NCBI RefSeq assembly: GCF_900094935.1
Contig: NZ_FMBA01000001.1
Coordinates: 1 to 64,000 of the forward strand
Length of the DNA stretch: 64,000 nucleotides
DNA from: Gilliamella intestini
GTDB taxonomy: Bacteria > Pseudomonadota > Gammaproteobacteria > Enterobacterales > Orbaceae
Direction: 5' to 3'
Below, piece after piece: positions 8,336 through 16,911 of this stretch. Under the pieces are notes generated by a model that did no database searches, was not told the DNA's origin, and saw only the letters and a program-made list of their open reading frames with translations. The position numbers and the translations under genes are program-made. Position 1 is the stretch's first letter. Every line of letters begins with the position of its first letter.

Positions 8336-10171
8336 TCAAACACTCTGCCCTAAGAACCCACCGCTTTGATGTTTCCAAAGTTGTGCGTATAATCCATTTT
8401 TCTTAAGCAATTCTTGGTGAGTTCCTTGTTCAATAATTTTACCTTGATCGAGTACAACTAATCTATCCATTGCCGCAATGGTTGATAAACGGTGAGCAAT
8501 AGCGATCACCGTTTTCCCTTCCATTAATGTGTATAGGCTTTCTTGAATTGCTTGTTCAATTTCAGAATCTAGCGCACTTGTTGCTTCATCTAATAATAAA
8601 ATAGGCGCATTTTTAAGAATGACGCGTGCAATGGCAATTCGTTGTCTTTGGCCACCCGATAATTTTATCCCTCGTTCACCAACAAATGCGTCATACCCAA
8701 CTCTACCATTTGCGTCAACTAATGCTTGAATAAAGTTATCAGCGTGTGCTTTTTGGGCCGCGATAATCATTTGGTCTTCAGTCGCTTGATTGTTACCATA
8801 GAGCAAGTTTTCTCGAACTGTTCGATGTAGTAATGACGTATCTTGTGTAACCATACCAATTTGAGATCGTAGGCTTTCTTGGGTGACAGTTGTAATATCT
8901 TGTCCATCAATTATAATTTTGCCACTTTGTAAATCATAAAAACGGAGTAACAAATTGATAAGTGATGATTTTCCTGCTCCTGAACGACCAACTAAACCAA
9001 TTTTTTCACCTGGTTTTATCGTTAGATCTAAATTTTTAATTATTGAACTTTGTTTTTTTTCATCATAGCTGAAATTAATATGTTTAAACTCGATTTTTCC
9101 TTCAGTTACATTAAGTTTAGAAGCATTAGGCTGATCGACAACACTTTTAGTTATAGAAAAAGTATTAATACCATCTTTCACAACACCAATATTTTCAAAT
9201 AGGGCTGTCATTTCCCACATGATCCAGTGTGAAAAACCATTTAATCGAAGCGCTACAGCTGTTGTTGTTGCAATTGCTCCAACACCAATTAATTGATTTG
9301 TCCATAGCCATAAGGCAACGCCTGTTGTGCTTAATACTAACAAAACAGATAATAAATGATTAACAATTTCAAAACTACTGACTAAGCGCATTTGCTTATT
9401 AACAGTAACTAAAAACTCATCCATTGATTCTTGAGCATATTTTGCCTCATTACCAGAGTGAGAAAATAGTTTGACTGTCATAATATTGGTATAGGCATCT
9501 GTTACACGCCCTGTCATCGTAGAACGAGCATTAGCTTGCATACTAGCGACTTTACTTAAGCGGGGAATAAAATAATACGTGGATATACCATAGATTAGAC
9601 ACCAAGATACAAATGGTATTAATAACCAAATATTTAACTGCCCGATAATAGTTGCCATAGTAATAAACGAAATCAAAACATAGATAAAAATATCTGTCAC
9701 TAAAAAGCAAGTATCACGAACCGCAAGTGCTGTTTGCATGACTTTTGCTGATATTCTTCCTGCAAATTCGTCTTGAAAAAAACGCATACTTTGATTTAGC
9801 ACTAATCGATGTAGGTTCCAGCGCATTCGCATTGGAAAATTTCCAGCAAGGCATTGATGTTTAATAATGGTTTGTAGTCCAATAATAATGGTGCTTGCTA
9901 AAGTGATTAAGGCTAACAGCATTAATGTTGTTTTTTCTTGTTGCCAAAATTTGTTAGGCTCAACAGCAGCAAGCCAATCAATAACTTTACCTAGAGCCGC
10001 ATATAAAAAAGCTTCAAAAGCTCCAGCTAATGCACTAAAAATAATTAATAATAGTAAAAATAATCGAGTTCCTTTAGTTGATTGCCAAATGAAACTAAAA
10101 AAATTTTTAGCCATAGGTTTAGGTTCATCTTTTGGATAAGATGACACCAATTTTTCAAAAAATTGATACAT
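8336..10171 (-). CDS. ABC exporter half-transporter (membrane domain fused to ATPase)
   Basis: Protein of 611 residues from the ATG at 10171 (MYQFFEKL, AGG about 9 nt upstream). A TTG 72 bp further upstream is in frame but has no supporting ribosome site. An N-terminal six-helix ABC transmembrane domain (about residues 40-340) is followed by an ATPase domain. The ATPase shows Walker A GLVGRSGAGKSS near residue 395, signature LSGGQRQR near 505 and Walker B ILLLDEATSALD. It should act as a homodimer exporting a lipid or drug-like compound; the substrate cannot be told from sequence. It resembles multidrug/lipid exporters of the MsbA fold but lacks MsbA context. Confidence 0.85.
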   Translation of the reverse strand: MYQFFEKLVSSYPKDEPKPMAKNFFSFIWQSTKGTRLFLLLLIIFSALAGAFEAFLYAALGKVIDWLAAVEPNKFWQQEKTTLMLLALITLASTIIIGLQTIIKHQCLAGNFPMRMRWNLHRLVLNQSMRFFQDEFAGRISAKVMQTALAVRDTCFLVTDIFIYVLISFITMATIIGQLNIWLLIPFVSWCLIYGISTYYFIPRLSKVASMQANARSTMTGRVTDAYTNIMTVKLFSHSGNEAKYAQESMDEFLVTVNKQMRLVSSFEIVNHLLSVLLVLSTTGVALWLWTNQLIGVGAIATTTAVALRLNGFSHWIMWEMTALFENIGVVKDGINTFSITKSVVDQPNASKLNVTEGKIEFKHINFSYDEKKQSSIIKNLDLTIKPGEKIGLVGRSGAGKSSLINLLLRFYDLQSGKIIIDGQDITTVTQESLRSQIGMVTQDTSLLHRTVRENLLYGNNQATEDQMIIAAQKAHADNFIQALVDANGRVGYDAFVGERGIKLSGGQRQRIAIARVILKNAPILLLDEATSALDSEIEQAIQESLYTLMEGKTVIAIAHRLSTIAAMDRLVVLDQGKIIEQGTHQELLKKNGLYAQLWKHQSGGFLGQSV

Positions 10172-10243
10172 ATCAGGCCTAATTGATAATAAAAATTTTA
10201 ACAGTGATATTGTCAATAATATAGAAAAATACAAGGGTAGCAA

Positions 10244-10560
10244 ATAGATGTAAATACATTTTCATTAAAGTTTTATGCAATATCTTAAATAAAAAGTGAA
10301 AAATTATATAATTGTGAATGCAGATATTAAAAATAATAAATAACTTATGAGCAAATAAATTTTAAATATTTCCTCAATTTTATATTATGTGTAGCAATTG
10401 CTCGTGTTATTTACAAAAATTTGAAAAATAACTGTTACTAATTTGGCTAAGCGCGTTATGGTTTCCCGACCATTTATAACGTGATAAATAAGGTTCGATT
10501 AGAATTTTTGTCCCTTTTTGTTGGAAAAATGAACGTTATAAACCCATCAGTTAGGTATTA
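10244..10560. other. Gene-free AT-rich stretch
   Basis: No open frame with a plausible start or family resemblance was found. It contains the upstream region of the ABC exporter and merges into the decayed IS481-like segment. Confidence 0.5.
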
Positions 10561-10569
10561 ACTGTTTGT

Positions 10570-11041
10570 TTAAAAATCGAAAAATCCATTGAAAATAAAT
10601 TAAGACGACAAGCTAAAGGCGATAACAAAACTTATCCTAGATAAATGCGACAGGCTGATACCTAAGGTTTTCCTTTACTGAAAAATCAAACAAAGCAGCA
10701 GACTAGAGAATATTTGCTTTTACATATCCATTTGATTTTATTAATTTTTATACATAAACGTAGCACGCTCCTGAAACTTTTTAACAGAATTATAATCCCT
10801 TGATTTATTTAGATGAACTGTGTGATAACCGGTATGTCAAGCAAAAATCACCTGCCCACAAATGAATGGAAAAGCTGAAATAGTGATACATACGTTAATG
10901 GGAAGTTATAGCATCAGCCAATATTTAACGACTCAAAAAAGAAAACAAAGGCTCAAACGCTTGATTAATTTTTATAGTGCCGTTAAACCTTATAAAGCAA
11001 TGTTAGGAAAACACCTTAGCTTTTTTAAAGGATTATTTTAA
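10570..11041 (+). pseudogene. Decayed IS481-family transposase remnant
   Basis: The last 60 codons (from an ATG at 10862 to TAA at 11039-11041) read MNGKAEIVIHTLMGSY, then RKQRLKRLINFYSAVKPYKA, matching the C-terminal catalytic part of IS481-type integrases (NGKAERVIRTLM ... RFVNFYNTVKPHKG). Upstream, the matching segments lie in other frames and are broken by stops: FPLLKNQTKQQTREYLLL resembles the REYLFVAID region, and LDELCDNRYVKQKSPAHK resembles the segment just before NGKAE. Several frameshifts and stops make it non-functional. A sequence related to the intergenic repeat family lies inside it at 10744-10786. Confidence 0.7.
10744..10786 (-). repeat. Dispersed intergenic repeat, copy 1 (inverted)
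   Basis: Minus strand TGTTAAAAAGTTTCAGGA, then a short divergent stretch, then ACGTTTATGTATAAAAAT. It matches the copy at 31990-32033 at 17 of 18 positions in the first block and nearly all of the second. Confidence 0.6.
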
Positions 11042-11085
11042 CCATGAAGTATAAACAACTTGGCGTTTTCCTACAATTAAGAGTA

Positions 11086-11781
11086 TTAAAAAATATCTTT
11101 AATAATTAGTACAACGCGCCCAACAATATGATATTTATGAAAATCATTCTTGGGTACTTCAATGGTAGGGTGTTGACTATTATTACAAATTAGCAACCAT
11201 CCATCGAGAGTTAAGCGTACCTTTCTTAAAAAAGTTATATCTTCATATTCAATTAGGTAGATAGCCCCATCAACAATATCATTTATTTCAGTGTTAAGAA
11301 TTAGACCATTATTGTTTTCTATATCTGGCGACATTAAATCACCTTTAGCCCAGTATATGATTAACCTTTTAGCATCTAAACCACGATGTTTGACCCACCC
11401 CTCAATAATGGGATAGTTCATTACAGGAGGTGTTTCTCTAATAAAACGTTCCTTTTGTGCCTCTTCTTTAGTTGGTAATTGTTTTTTATAGACAGGAATT
11501 CGATAAATATTTTCGTTGTAAACATCTTCTTCGTCTTTCGAATCCACAAATTCTTGTCTATGGCCGGTGGCAAGCCAATTGAAAGATACATTACATTTTT
11601 CAGCAATAACTTCTAGACGAATAAGTGACGGGTAGGTTTTACCCGATAAATAATCTCTAATGACTGTTTCAGACATATCGCATTTTTTCGCGAAGGCGGA
11701 AATAGATAAGCCCTGCATTGAGCTGTGTAATCTGTCTTTAAATGTTTTGACATTATTATTTTTAGTTACTTTCATCTTCAT
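11086..11781 (-). CDS. Phage repressor-like XRE/S24 regulator, protease site apparently lost
   Basis: Protein of 231 residues. An N-terminal XRE helix-turn-helix (about residues 15-75, with ISAFAKKCDMSETVIRDYLSG) is followed by a LexA/CI-type S24 domain (about 125-231). In active S24 repressors the serine sits in a GDSM motif and the lysine in VKR; here the corresponding positions read GDLM and LRK. Both catalytic residues therefore seem replaced, which would make a non-cleavable repressor not directly inducible by RecA. It stands alone beside an IS remnant with no other phage genes. A promoter (TTTAAA 11833-11838, TATAAT at 11811-11816, minus strand) and a large dyad at 11859-11901 precede it, so autoregulation is likely. 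A second in-frame ATG lies 6 bp downstream. Confidence 0.82.
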   Translation of the reverse strand: MKMKVTKNNNVKTFKDRLHSSMQGLSISAFAKKCDMSETVIRDYLSGKTYPSLIRLEVIAEKCNVSFNWLATGHRQEFVDSKDEEDVYNENIYRIPVYKKQLPTKEEAQKERFIRETPPVMNYPIIEGWVKHRGLDAKRLIIYWAKGDLMSPDIENNNGLILNTEINDIVDGAIYLIEYEDITFLRKVRLTLDGWLLICNNSQHPTIEVPKNDFHKYHIVGRVVLIIKDIF

Positions 11782-11810
11782 CTCATTATTTTTCCAGTGT
11801 AATTTTATTA

Positions 11811-11838
11811 ATTATAATGTATTTTTTGCGATTTTAAA
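11811..11838 (-). promoter_or_regulatory. Putative promoter of the S24-type repressor
   Basis: On the minus strand TATAAT (11811-11816) is preceded by TTTAAA (11833-11838) with a 16-bp spacer. The -35 is weak. It lies 30 bp upstream of the repressor start. Confidence 0.45.
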
Positions 11839-11858
11839 CAGCAAATAGTGTGAAAAGT

Positions 11859-11901
11859 TAACCAAAAAACAAATTTTCTTACTTAATTTGCTTTTTGGTT
11901 A
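11859..11901. promoter_or_regulatory. Large operator-like inverted repeat
   Basis: TAACCAAAAAACAAATT (11859-11875) and AATTTGCTTTTTGGTTA (11885-11901) are inverted copies matching at 16 of 17 positions, 9 bp apart. No T-tract follows and no coding frame overlaps. The position, upstream of the repressor promoter in a divergent gap, fits a regulator-binding site. Confidence 0.55.
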
Positions 11902-12138
11902 TTTATACTTTTACTTTCTATTTTTTTCTGTATTTTACTTTTTAAGTAGTGATATTTTTAGGAAATAAAGAGGTTTTTTTTCTATTTTATCTTTCGTGTT
12001 TTTCTGTTAAAAAAAATATTTAAATGATAACAATCTCTTTTTTTAAATGTTTTTGATATTAATCAAATGCATCCTAAATAGTCATCTATTATTAATTTAT
12101 TGTTTTTATTTATTTTATTCTTTTGGGTTAATAATTGA

Positions 12139-12170
12139 ACAAATAAAAACAAATAAAAAACAAATAAAAA
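12139..12170 (+). repeat. Three tandem ACAAATAAAA iterons
   Basis: ACAAATAAAA begins at 12139, 12149 and 12160, i.e. 10 and 11 bp apart, in phase with the helix. They lie directly upstream of a -35 box at 12173 and could act as an UP-type A-tract element or as protein sites. Confidence 0.5.
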
Positions 12171-12172
12171 TA

Positions 12173-12200
12173 TTGACTCAAGCGAAAAAAAATGGATAAT
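12173..12200 (+). promoter_or_regulatory. Strong sigma70-type promoter of candidate small RNA
   Basis: TTGACT (12173-12178) and GATAAT (12195-12200) are separated by 16 bp, with an A-rich region upstream. Predicted transcription start is near 12207. Confidence 0.6.
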
Positions 12201-12206
12201 AAGCAG

Positions 12207-12293
12207 GGTAAGGATTTTTCATTGTTTTCTTTCCTTATATTCCTTATATTTCATGTTGGCCTGTATAGTTTTATACAGGTCTTTTTTTATTTT
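12207..12293 (+). ncRNA. Candidate small RNA (promoter-terminator unit without ORF)
   Basis: A transcript of about 85 nt would run from the promoter at 12173-12200 to an intrinsic terminator. It has no start codon followed by a meaningful frame. It is U-rich in its middle, with two copies of TTCCTTATA, and CCTT segments like these can pair with Shine-Dalgarno sequences. The terminator stem and U-tract would suit Hfq binding. It resembles no small RNA I know. It could instead be a leader attenuated before tatA, which starts about 110 bp further on. Confidence 0.5.
12258..12293 (+). terminator. Intrinsic terminator of candidate small RNA
   Basis: GGCCTGTATA (12258-12267) pairs with TATACAGGTC (12272-12281), one G-U pair included, around GTTT. 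It is followed by TTTTTTTATTTTT. Confidence 0.8.
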
Positions 12294-12401
12294 TGAACTA
12301 TTCATGAAATCCCTTCATAAAAAGAGTATAATCAGTATTCTATAAAACTTGCTTTAAAGCTTATCCTAACAGAGCGTTATATTTATTGAGAGGATTTGAT
12401 T

Positions 12402-12581
12402 ATGTCTTTTAGTATTCCACATCTTTTAGTGTTTCTTGCCGTGGTGATTTTATTATTTGGCACTAAGAAGTTACGTAATTTAGGTTCGGATCTTGGTTTA
12501 GCGCTGAAGGGTTTTAAAAAAGCGATGAATGATGACGAAGTTGAATCAAAAAGTGATAATAAGTTAGATGATAATAAATAG
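12402..12581 (+). CDS. tatA: TatA/TatE-type twin-arginine translocase subunit
   Basis: Protein of 59 residues from the ATG at 12402, which has GAGAGG 8 nt upstream. A short N-terminal membrane helix ([16 protein letters not shown], residues 4-19) is followed by the amphipathic helix [20 protein letters not shown] and an acidic tail, the TatA layout. TatA oligomers form the export path for folded proteins in the inner membrane. No tatB or tatC is adjacent; the next gene is ubiI. It is shorter than E. coli TatA (89 residues) and close to TatE (67), so the symbol is provisional. Confidence 0.85.
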   Translation: MSFSIPHLLVFLAVVILLFGTKKLRNLGSDLGLALKGFKKAMNDDEVESKSDNKLDDNK

Positions 12582-12596
12582 TTGCATTTATTTAGT

Positions 12597-13781
12597 ATGA
12601 ATTTACAATTTGACGTAGTAATTGTTGGTGGTGGATTAGTTGGTTTAGCCACTGCTTGTGCACTTAGCCAATGTGATTTAAACATTGCGATTATAGATAC
12701 TAAACTTTGTCAGCATGAATTCTTGCCTCATGCTGAAATAAGTATTAGAGCTTCTGCTATTAATGGCGCTAGCCAGCGCTACTTTTCAAAAATTGGTATA
12801 TGGGATGATTTATGTAATAGCAAGCGTGTACAGGAATTTACTGAGATAGGTGTATGGGAAAAAAATGGTCAAGCTCATTTGTCTGCCCAAGCCAAAGATT
12901 ACGGTTATTCTAATCTTGGATACATAATTGAAAATAATGTCATTTCTCATTATCTTTACCAGTTTGCCTTAAACTGTTCGAATATTAAAATTTATAGCCA
13001 TGAAGCAGTTGATTGTACATTTAATGATGATTTTGTCTTTTTGACACTTGCAAATAAAGCTGTTTTACAAGCTAAATTAATGATAGGGGCTGATGGTGCT
13101 CATTCTTGGGTGCGTAGGAGTGAAAATATTTCTGTTCTTGAGCGTGATTATCTTCATCATGCTGTGATTACAACTGTTCAAACTGAATATCCTCATCAAT
13201 CCTGTGCTAGGCAAGTGTTTTATCCCAATGGAATTATTGCTTTTCTTCCTCTTTGGAATGTAAATAAAAGTTGTTTAGTTTGGTCGACAAAACCAGATAA
13301 TGCGTCTACTTTAACTTCACTTTCTGAATCAGAATTTTCGAACGAATTATTTCGGTTGACTGGTGATAAAGTCGGTAAATGCCAGTTAATTAACCCTAGA
13401 ATGGTATTCCCATTAAAAGCGCGATTTGCTAAACAATTTATTAAGCATCGGTTAGTACTTATTGGCGATGCTGCTCATACTATTCACCCTTTAGCAGGAC
13501 AAGGGGTAAATTTAGGTTTTCAAGATTCTGCTTTATTAGTTTCAACCATTAAACAATTAATTGAAACTAATAAAGATATTGGGCTTGTAAAAAATTTAAA
13601 ATCATTTGAGTTTAATCGTCGCAAAGATGCGTTAGTTATGCTCACGGCCATGCAAACTATTCAAGATATGTTTAATGGTGATAATTTGTTGAAAAAGACG
13701 TTAAGAACAATTGGTATGAATGTTATTGATAATAGTCAGCTATTAAAAAAGCAACTGATTAAATATGCTATGCATATTTAA
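12597..13781 (+). CDS. ubiI: FAD-dependent ubiquinone hydroxylase UbiI
   Basis: Protein of about 394 residues from the ATG at 12597 (MNLQFDVVIVGGG); a TTG at 12582 is in frame. It is a flavin monooxygenase with the Rossmann motif VVIVGGGLVGLATACAL near the N-terminus, the middle motif GADGAHSWVR and GDAAHTIHPLAGQGVNLGF near residue 295. UbiF, UbiH and UbiI are paralogues; YSNLGYIIEN, HHAVITTVQTE and CARQVF fit UbiI (C5 hydroxylation of the ubiquinone ring) best. It starts 15 bp after tatA and is probably co-transcribed with it. The ribosome site is weak, suggesting coupling. Confidence 0.85.
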   Translation: MNLQFDVVIVGGGLVGLATACALSQCDLNIAIIDTKLCQHEFLPHAEISIRASAINGASQRYFSKIGIWDDLCNSKRVQEFTEIGVWEKNGQAHLSAQAKDYGYSNLGYIIENNVISHYLYQFALNCSNIKIYSHEAVDCTFNDDFVFLTLANKAVLQAKLMIGADGAHSWVRRSENISVLERDYLHHAVITTVQTEYPHQSCARQVFYPNGIIAFLPLWNVNKSCLVWSTKPDNASTLTSLSESEFSNELFRLTGDKVGKCQLINPRMVFPLKARFAKQFIKHRLVLIGDAAHTIHPLAGQGVNLGFQDSALLVSTIKQLIETNKDIGLVKNLKSFEFNRRKDALVMLTAMQTIQDMFNGDNLLKKTLRTIGMNVIDNSQLLKKQLIKYAMHI

Positions 13782-13810
13782 TTTAAACCTATATCTAGTT
13801 ATTATTGTGG

Positions 13811-13856
13811 CTGTCAAAAACTTTCAGGTAAGTATGTGTTTCAGTATAAAAAATAA
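13811..13856 (+). repeat. Dispersed intergenic repeat, copy 2
   Basis: CTGTCAAAAACTTTCAGGTA, then AGTATGTGTTTCAGTATAAA. It lies in the gap after ubiI and matches the copies at 31990 and 42238. Confidence 0.7.
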
Positions 13857-13984
13857 ATTATGATACTTAATAGATTAAGAATCTATTTCAGAAATAACAA
13901 TCCAACCATAAAATAAGTAAACTGAACTAAAGCCGCATGATCTAATGTGCTTAGCAAATTATAGTTAAACAAGAATAATAATGA

Positions 13985-14000
13985 TGCACTAAAAAGTGCA
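13985..14000. terminator. Weak hairpin after mutY
   Basis: TGCACT and AGTGCA form a 6-bp stem around AAAA, 24 bp beyond the mutY stop. The following sequence on the minus strand (TCATTATTATT) is only moderately T-rich. Confidence 0.35.
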
Positions 14001-14023
14001 CCAATATTGATAATAAATCGTGA

Positions 14024-15070
14024 CTAAATTGTTTGTTTTAATAAGTTATAAACAGGGGTAGCAAGACCTATTTTTGCGTTGTTAGATTTTAGTTTATACC
14101 AATAGCCACTATGTTCATTAAAACATTTTGTATACTTGGTAATGACACAATAAATAGGAAAGATATCTAAGTGAAAATGACTAAATGTGTGGCGAAATGC
14201 AACAAGTTGCTTTGGTGCTGTTGTTTCGATACCTTGTTTTTTTAACCAGTCAGTTATTGCTTGTTTACTTGAAAATTGAGGAAAACAATACAATCCTCCC
14301 CAAATACCAGACGGAGGCCTTTTTTCAAGCCAAATTGTATGATCATATTCCAGCATTAAAAAATAGGCTGTCTTTTTGGGAATGGCATTTTTAGTTTTTT
14401 TTGTGGGATAGAGTTGCCAGCTTTCGGTTTTATATGCTAGACAATGGGTTTGCAATGGACATAAGGAGCATTTAGGTTTAGTGCGTGTGCAAACCATAGC
14501 CCCAATATCCATCATAGCTTGATTAAATTTTGCTACCTTATGTTTCGGTGTGACTTGTGCACTTAATTGCCAAAGTTTATTTTCGACAGTTTTAATACCC
14601 GGCCAACCTTCAACAGCAAAATATCGGGTTAAAACACGTTTTACGTTGCCATCTAAAATTGGATAATGTTGATTTTGTGCAAGAGATAAAATTGCACCAG
14701 CTGTTGAGCGTCCTATGCCTGGAAGTACGACGACATCATCGAACTTTGTAGGGAACATGCCATTAAATTTATCCACAATTAATTGTGCTGCTTTATGTAA
14801 ATTACGTGCTCTTGCATAATAACCAAGTCCTGTCCAAAGATGCAATACATCATCAATTGGCGCTTTTGCTAAATCTGTTATTTGTGGGAAGTGCTCAATA
14901 AAACGGTTAAAGTAAGGAATAACCGTTGCAACTTGGGTTTGCTGTAGCATCACTTCAGACAACCAAACATGATAAGAGCTTTTTTCGACCTGCCATGGTA
15001 GCGATTTTCTGCCATATTGTTCATACCACGTCAGGACAGCTTGCGGAAAGTATTGTATTGTCATAGCCAT
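14024..15070 (-). CDS. mutY: A/G-specific adenine DNA glycosylase
   Basis: Protein of 348 residues. MutY removes adenine mispaired with 8-oxoguanine. The helix-hairpin-helix-GPD core shows E39 (in [13 protein letters not shown]) and D140 (in [13 protein letters not shown]), matching the E. coli catalytic pair E37/D138. The [4Fe-4S] ligands are C194, C201, C204 and C210. The C-terminal NUDIX-like domain that reads 8-oxoG (about 225-345) is present. Its ATG shares one base with the pheA stop (TAATG), implying translational coupling. A second ATG lies 6 bp downstream. Confidence 0.95.
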   Translation of the reverse strand: MAMTIQYFPQAVLTWYEQYGRKSLPWQVEKSSYHVWLSEVMLQQTQVATVIPYFNRFIEHFPQITDLAKAPIDDVLHLWTGLGYYARARNLHKAAQLIVDKFNGMFPTKFDDVVVLPGIGRSTAGAILSLAQNQHYPILDGNVKRVLTRYFAVEGWPGIKTVENKLWQLSAQVTPKHKVAKFNQAMMDIGAMVCTRTKPKCSLCPLQTHCLAYKTESWQLYPTKKTKNAIPKKTAYFLMLEYDHTIWLEKRPPSGIWGGLYCFPQFSSKQAITDWLKKQGIETTAPKQLVAFRHTFSHFHLDIFPIYCVITKYTKCFNEHSGYWYKLKSNNAKIGLATPVYNLLKQTI

Positions 15071-16221
15071 TACATTGCAGCAACAATAGAATCACTAGGA
15101 TAGCAACCTAGTACCTTAGTATATAAAGTCATTGATGCCAATTCTTTGAGAGCTGTTTGCATTTCATAAGAATGAATGTTACCTTGCAAATCGATATAAA
15201 ACATCTCTTCCCAAGGCGTACCATGAATTGGACGTGATTCAAGTTTAGTCATAACAATGTTATGGTTACGTAATACCGATAGCGCATCAACTAAAGCACC
15301 TGCTTGCTGACCTGTTTTCATGAGAATTGTGGTTTTAGCCGGGATTTGATCAGATACTTCTATCGGCTGACGAGCTAACACAATAAAACGAGTAATGTTT
15401 TCTTTTTGGTTAGCAAAATTATGTTCAAGGACTTGTAGTCCATATAATTCACCACCATCTTTATTACCCATAGCTGCAACATTAGGTTGATTCAATTTAG
15501 CTACAGTTTCCATTGCTGATGAAGTACTATCGCAGTATATGATTTTCCAATGAGGATAGTTCTCTAAGAAATTACTACATTGCTGGAATGGTTGTGGATG
15601 GCTATAAATAGTATCGATTTGCTCTAGCTGTGAATTTTGTATAGCAAGAACACAATGATCAATAGGTAAAGAGAGCTCACCAATAATATGCAGATTAGTT
15701 TTTTGCAATAAATCATAAACTTCATTAATTGAGCCAGAACTTGAATTTTCTATTGGTAAAATTCCATAATCTACGGCACTATTTTCGACTTGTTCAAAAA
15801 TCTCTTTAAAGGTTGAACAGCTTAATTCAATCATTTCATCTAAGTGAGTGCTAGCATAGCGGCGAGCAGCAGAATGCGAATAAGATCCTTTGGGGCCTAA
15901 AAAGGCAACTTTGGCTGTGGTGATTGTGCTGAGATTAAGCTTTTCTTGCAAGATTTTTTGTTGTAATAGTACAGAATCTTCAATAATTAATTGATATAAG
16001 CGTTTAATGAAAATATCATCAAGATGATAGTCTTTGCCTTCATTGATTAAGGTTCTGATAAGTGAACGTTCACGATCAATATCACGCACAGGAATGTTTG
16101 CTTCAATTTTCGTATGAATTACTTGCGTTGAAAGTTGGCGCCTCTGGGCAATAAGCTCTAACAATGTTTTATCTAATTTATTAATTTTATCTCGCAAAGA
16201 TAATAAAGGATTTGTAGCCAT
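15070..16221 (-). CDS. pheA: Bifunctional chorismate mutase/prephenate dehydratase
   Basis: Protein of 383 residues making phenylpyruvate from chorismate. Domains in order: chorismate mutase (about 1-90, [20 protein letters not shown]), prephenate dehydratase (about 105-285, with [15 protein letters not shown] and the [11 protein letters not shown] region) and a C-terminal ACT domain (about 298-375). The phenylalanine-binding motif ESRP is present in [17 protein letters not shown], so feedback inhibition is expected. It lies downstream of raiA as in E. coli, but I see no Phe-rich leader peptide or attenuator between them. Confidence 0.96.
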   Translation of the reverse strand: MATNPLLSLRDKINKLDKTLLELIAQRRQLSTQVIHTKIEANIPVRDIDRERSLIRTLINEGKDYHLDDIFIKRLYQLIIEDSVLLQQKILQEKLNLSTITTAKVAFLGPKGSYSHSAARRYASTHLDEMIELSCSTFKEIFEQVENSAVDYGILPIENSSSGSINEVYDLLQKTNLHIIGELSLPIDHCVLAIQNSQLEQIDTIYSHPQPFQQCSNFLENYPHWKIIYCDSTSSAMETVAKLNQPNVAAMGNKDGGELYGLQVLEHNFANQKENITRFIVLARQPIEVSDQIPAKTTILMKTGQQAGALVDALSVLRNHNIVMTKLESRPIHGTPWEEMFYIDLQGNIHSYEMQTALKELASMTLYTKVLGCYPSDSIVAAM

Positions 16222-16253
16222 TTTTTATTAGTTATTTAAAAAAGATAGTTTGT

Positions 16254-16262
16254 ATTATAACA
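16254..16262 (-). promoter_or_regulatory. Putative extended -10 promoter of pheA
   Basis: Minus strand TGTTATAAT carries TATAAT (16254-16259) with an upstream TG. It lies between the raiA terminator and the pheA ATG. No well-spaced -35 was seen. Confidence 0.4.
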
Positions 16263-16275
16263 AGCAAAAAAATAA

Positions 16276-16305
16276 AGGCACCATCAAAGTGCCTTTTTAT
16301 TCAAT
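16276..16305. terminator. Terminator after raiA
   Basis: AGGCAC and GTGCCT flank a short loop. A T-tract follows on both strands (TTTTTA on plus, TTTATTTTTTT on minus). It should end the minus-strand raiA transcript upstream of pheA. Confidence 0.75.
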
Positions 16306-16321
16306 CAAGAAAATTAACAAA

Positions 16322-16654
16322 TTAAATTTCTTCTTCTAATACTGCGTCTTTTATGCTGTTAACCGCACGCCGAGATTCATTTTTGTGTTGTAGTTTATTA
16401 AGTTGTTTTTCAAGCTTATCAATAAGGTCATTTATTGCAGCATACATATCAATATGTTTGGCAGAGGCAACTAATGAAGTTCCTTTGGTAGCAATTGTTG
16501 CATCAACAATAAATCCATCTGGTTCTTTCGATAAAATAAAATGAGGGTTGATTAACAGTGCTCTCCATTTATCTAACTTCGAAAATTTATCTTCTAGATA
16601 GCTACGAATAGCAGGGGTAACTTCCATTTGTTTACTGGTAATACTTAAAGTCAT
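16322..16654 (-). CDS. raiA: Ribosome-associated inhibitor RaiA (HPF/YfiA family)
   Basis: Protein of 110 residues from the ATG at 16654, which has a strong AGGAGG 7 nt upstream; a longer frame to 16681 has no such site. It reads [31 protein letters not shown] and [20 protein letters not shown], almost the E. coli RaiA sequence. RaiA binds the 30S subunit in cold or stationary phase, blocks translation and stabilises 70S particles. Single gene upstream of pheA. Confidence 0.95.
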   Translation of the reverse strand: MTLSITSKQMEVTPAIRSYLEDKFSKLDKWRALLINPHFILSKEPDGFIVDATIATKGTSLVASAKHIDMYAAINDLIDKLEKQLNKLQHKNESRRAVNSIKDAVLEEEI

Positions 16655-16911
16655 AATTGACCTCCTCTTTTTTATCAACAAAGTTAATTTTAATGTTGTT
16701 ATTACATTGGCAAATTATTTTAGTCTCGTTAATAAGATTTTTGTTTTTGCCTGATTTTTATTAGTTTAATTTTAAAATAGATTTCATTGACTAAATATTG
16801 CATAACATGTGGACGGGATGAAACTGATTTTACCATGGTTTTAATATATACTGTATTAATAATTATTTAGTTTATCCTATGTTATAGGTAATTTTCAATA
16901 ATGAGGACAAT

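Noticed and set aside
12139-12170. ACAAATAAAA iterons considered as a CRISPR array or replication origin
   Set aside because: Units are 10 bp with no spacers, only three copies, and no Cas or Rep gene nearby.
12383-12685. Minus-strand 100-codon frame over tatA
   Set aside because: Antisense to tatA and the start of ubiI, which have convincing motifs and ribosome sites.
16222-16321. Search for a pheL leader peptide and attenuator before pheA
   Set aside because: No Phe-rich short frame is present; the only hairpin is the raiA terminator.
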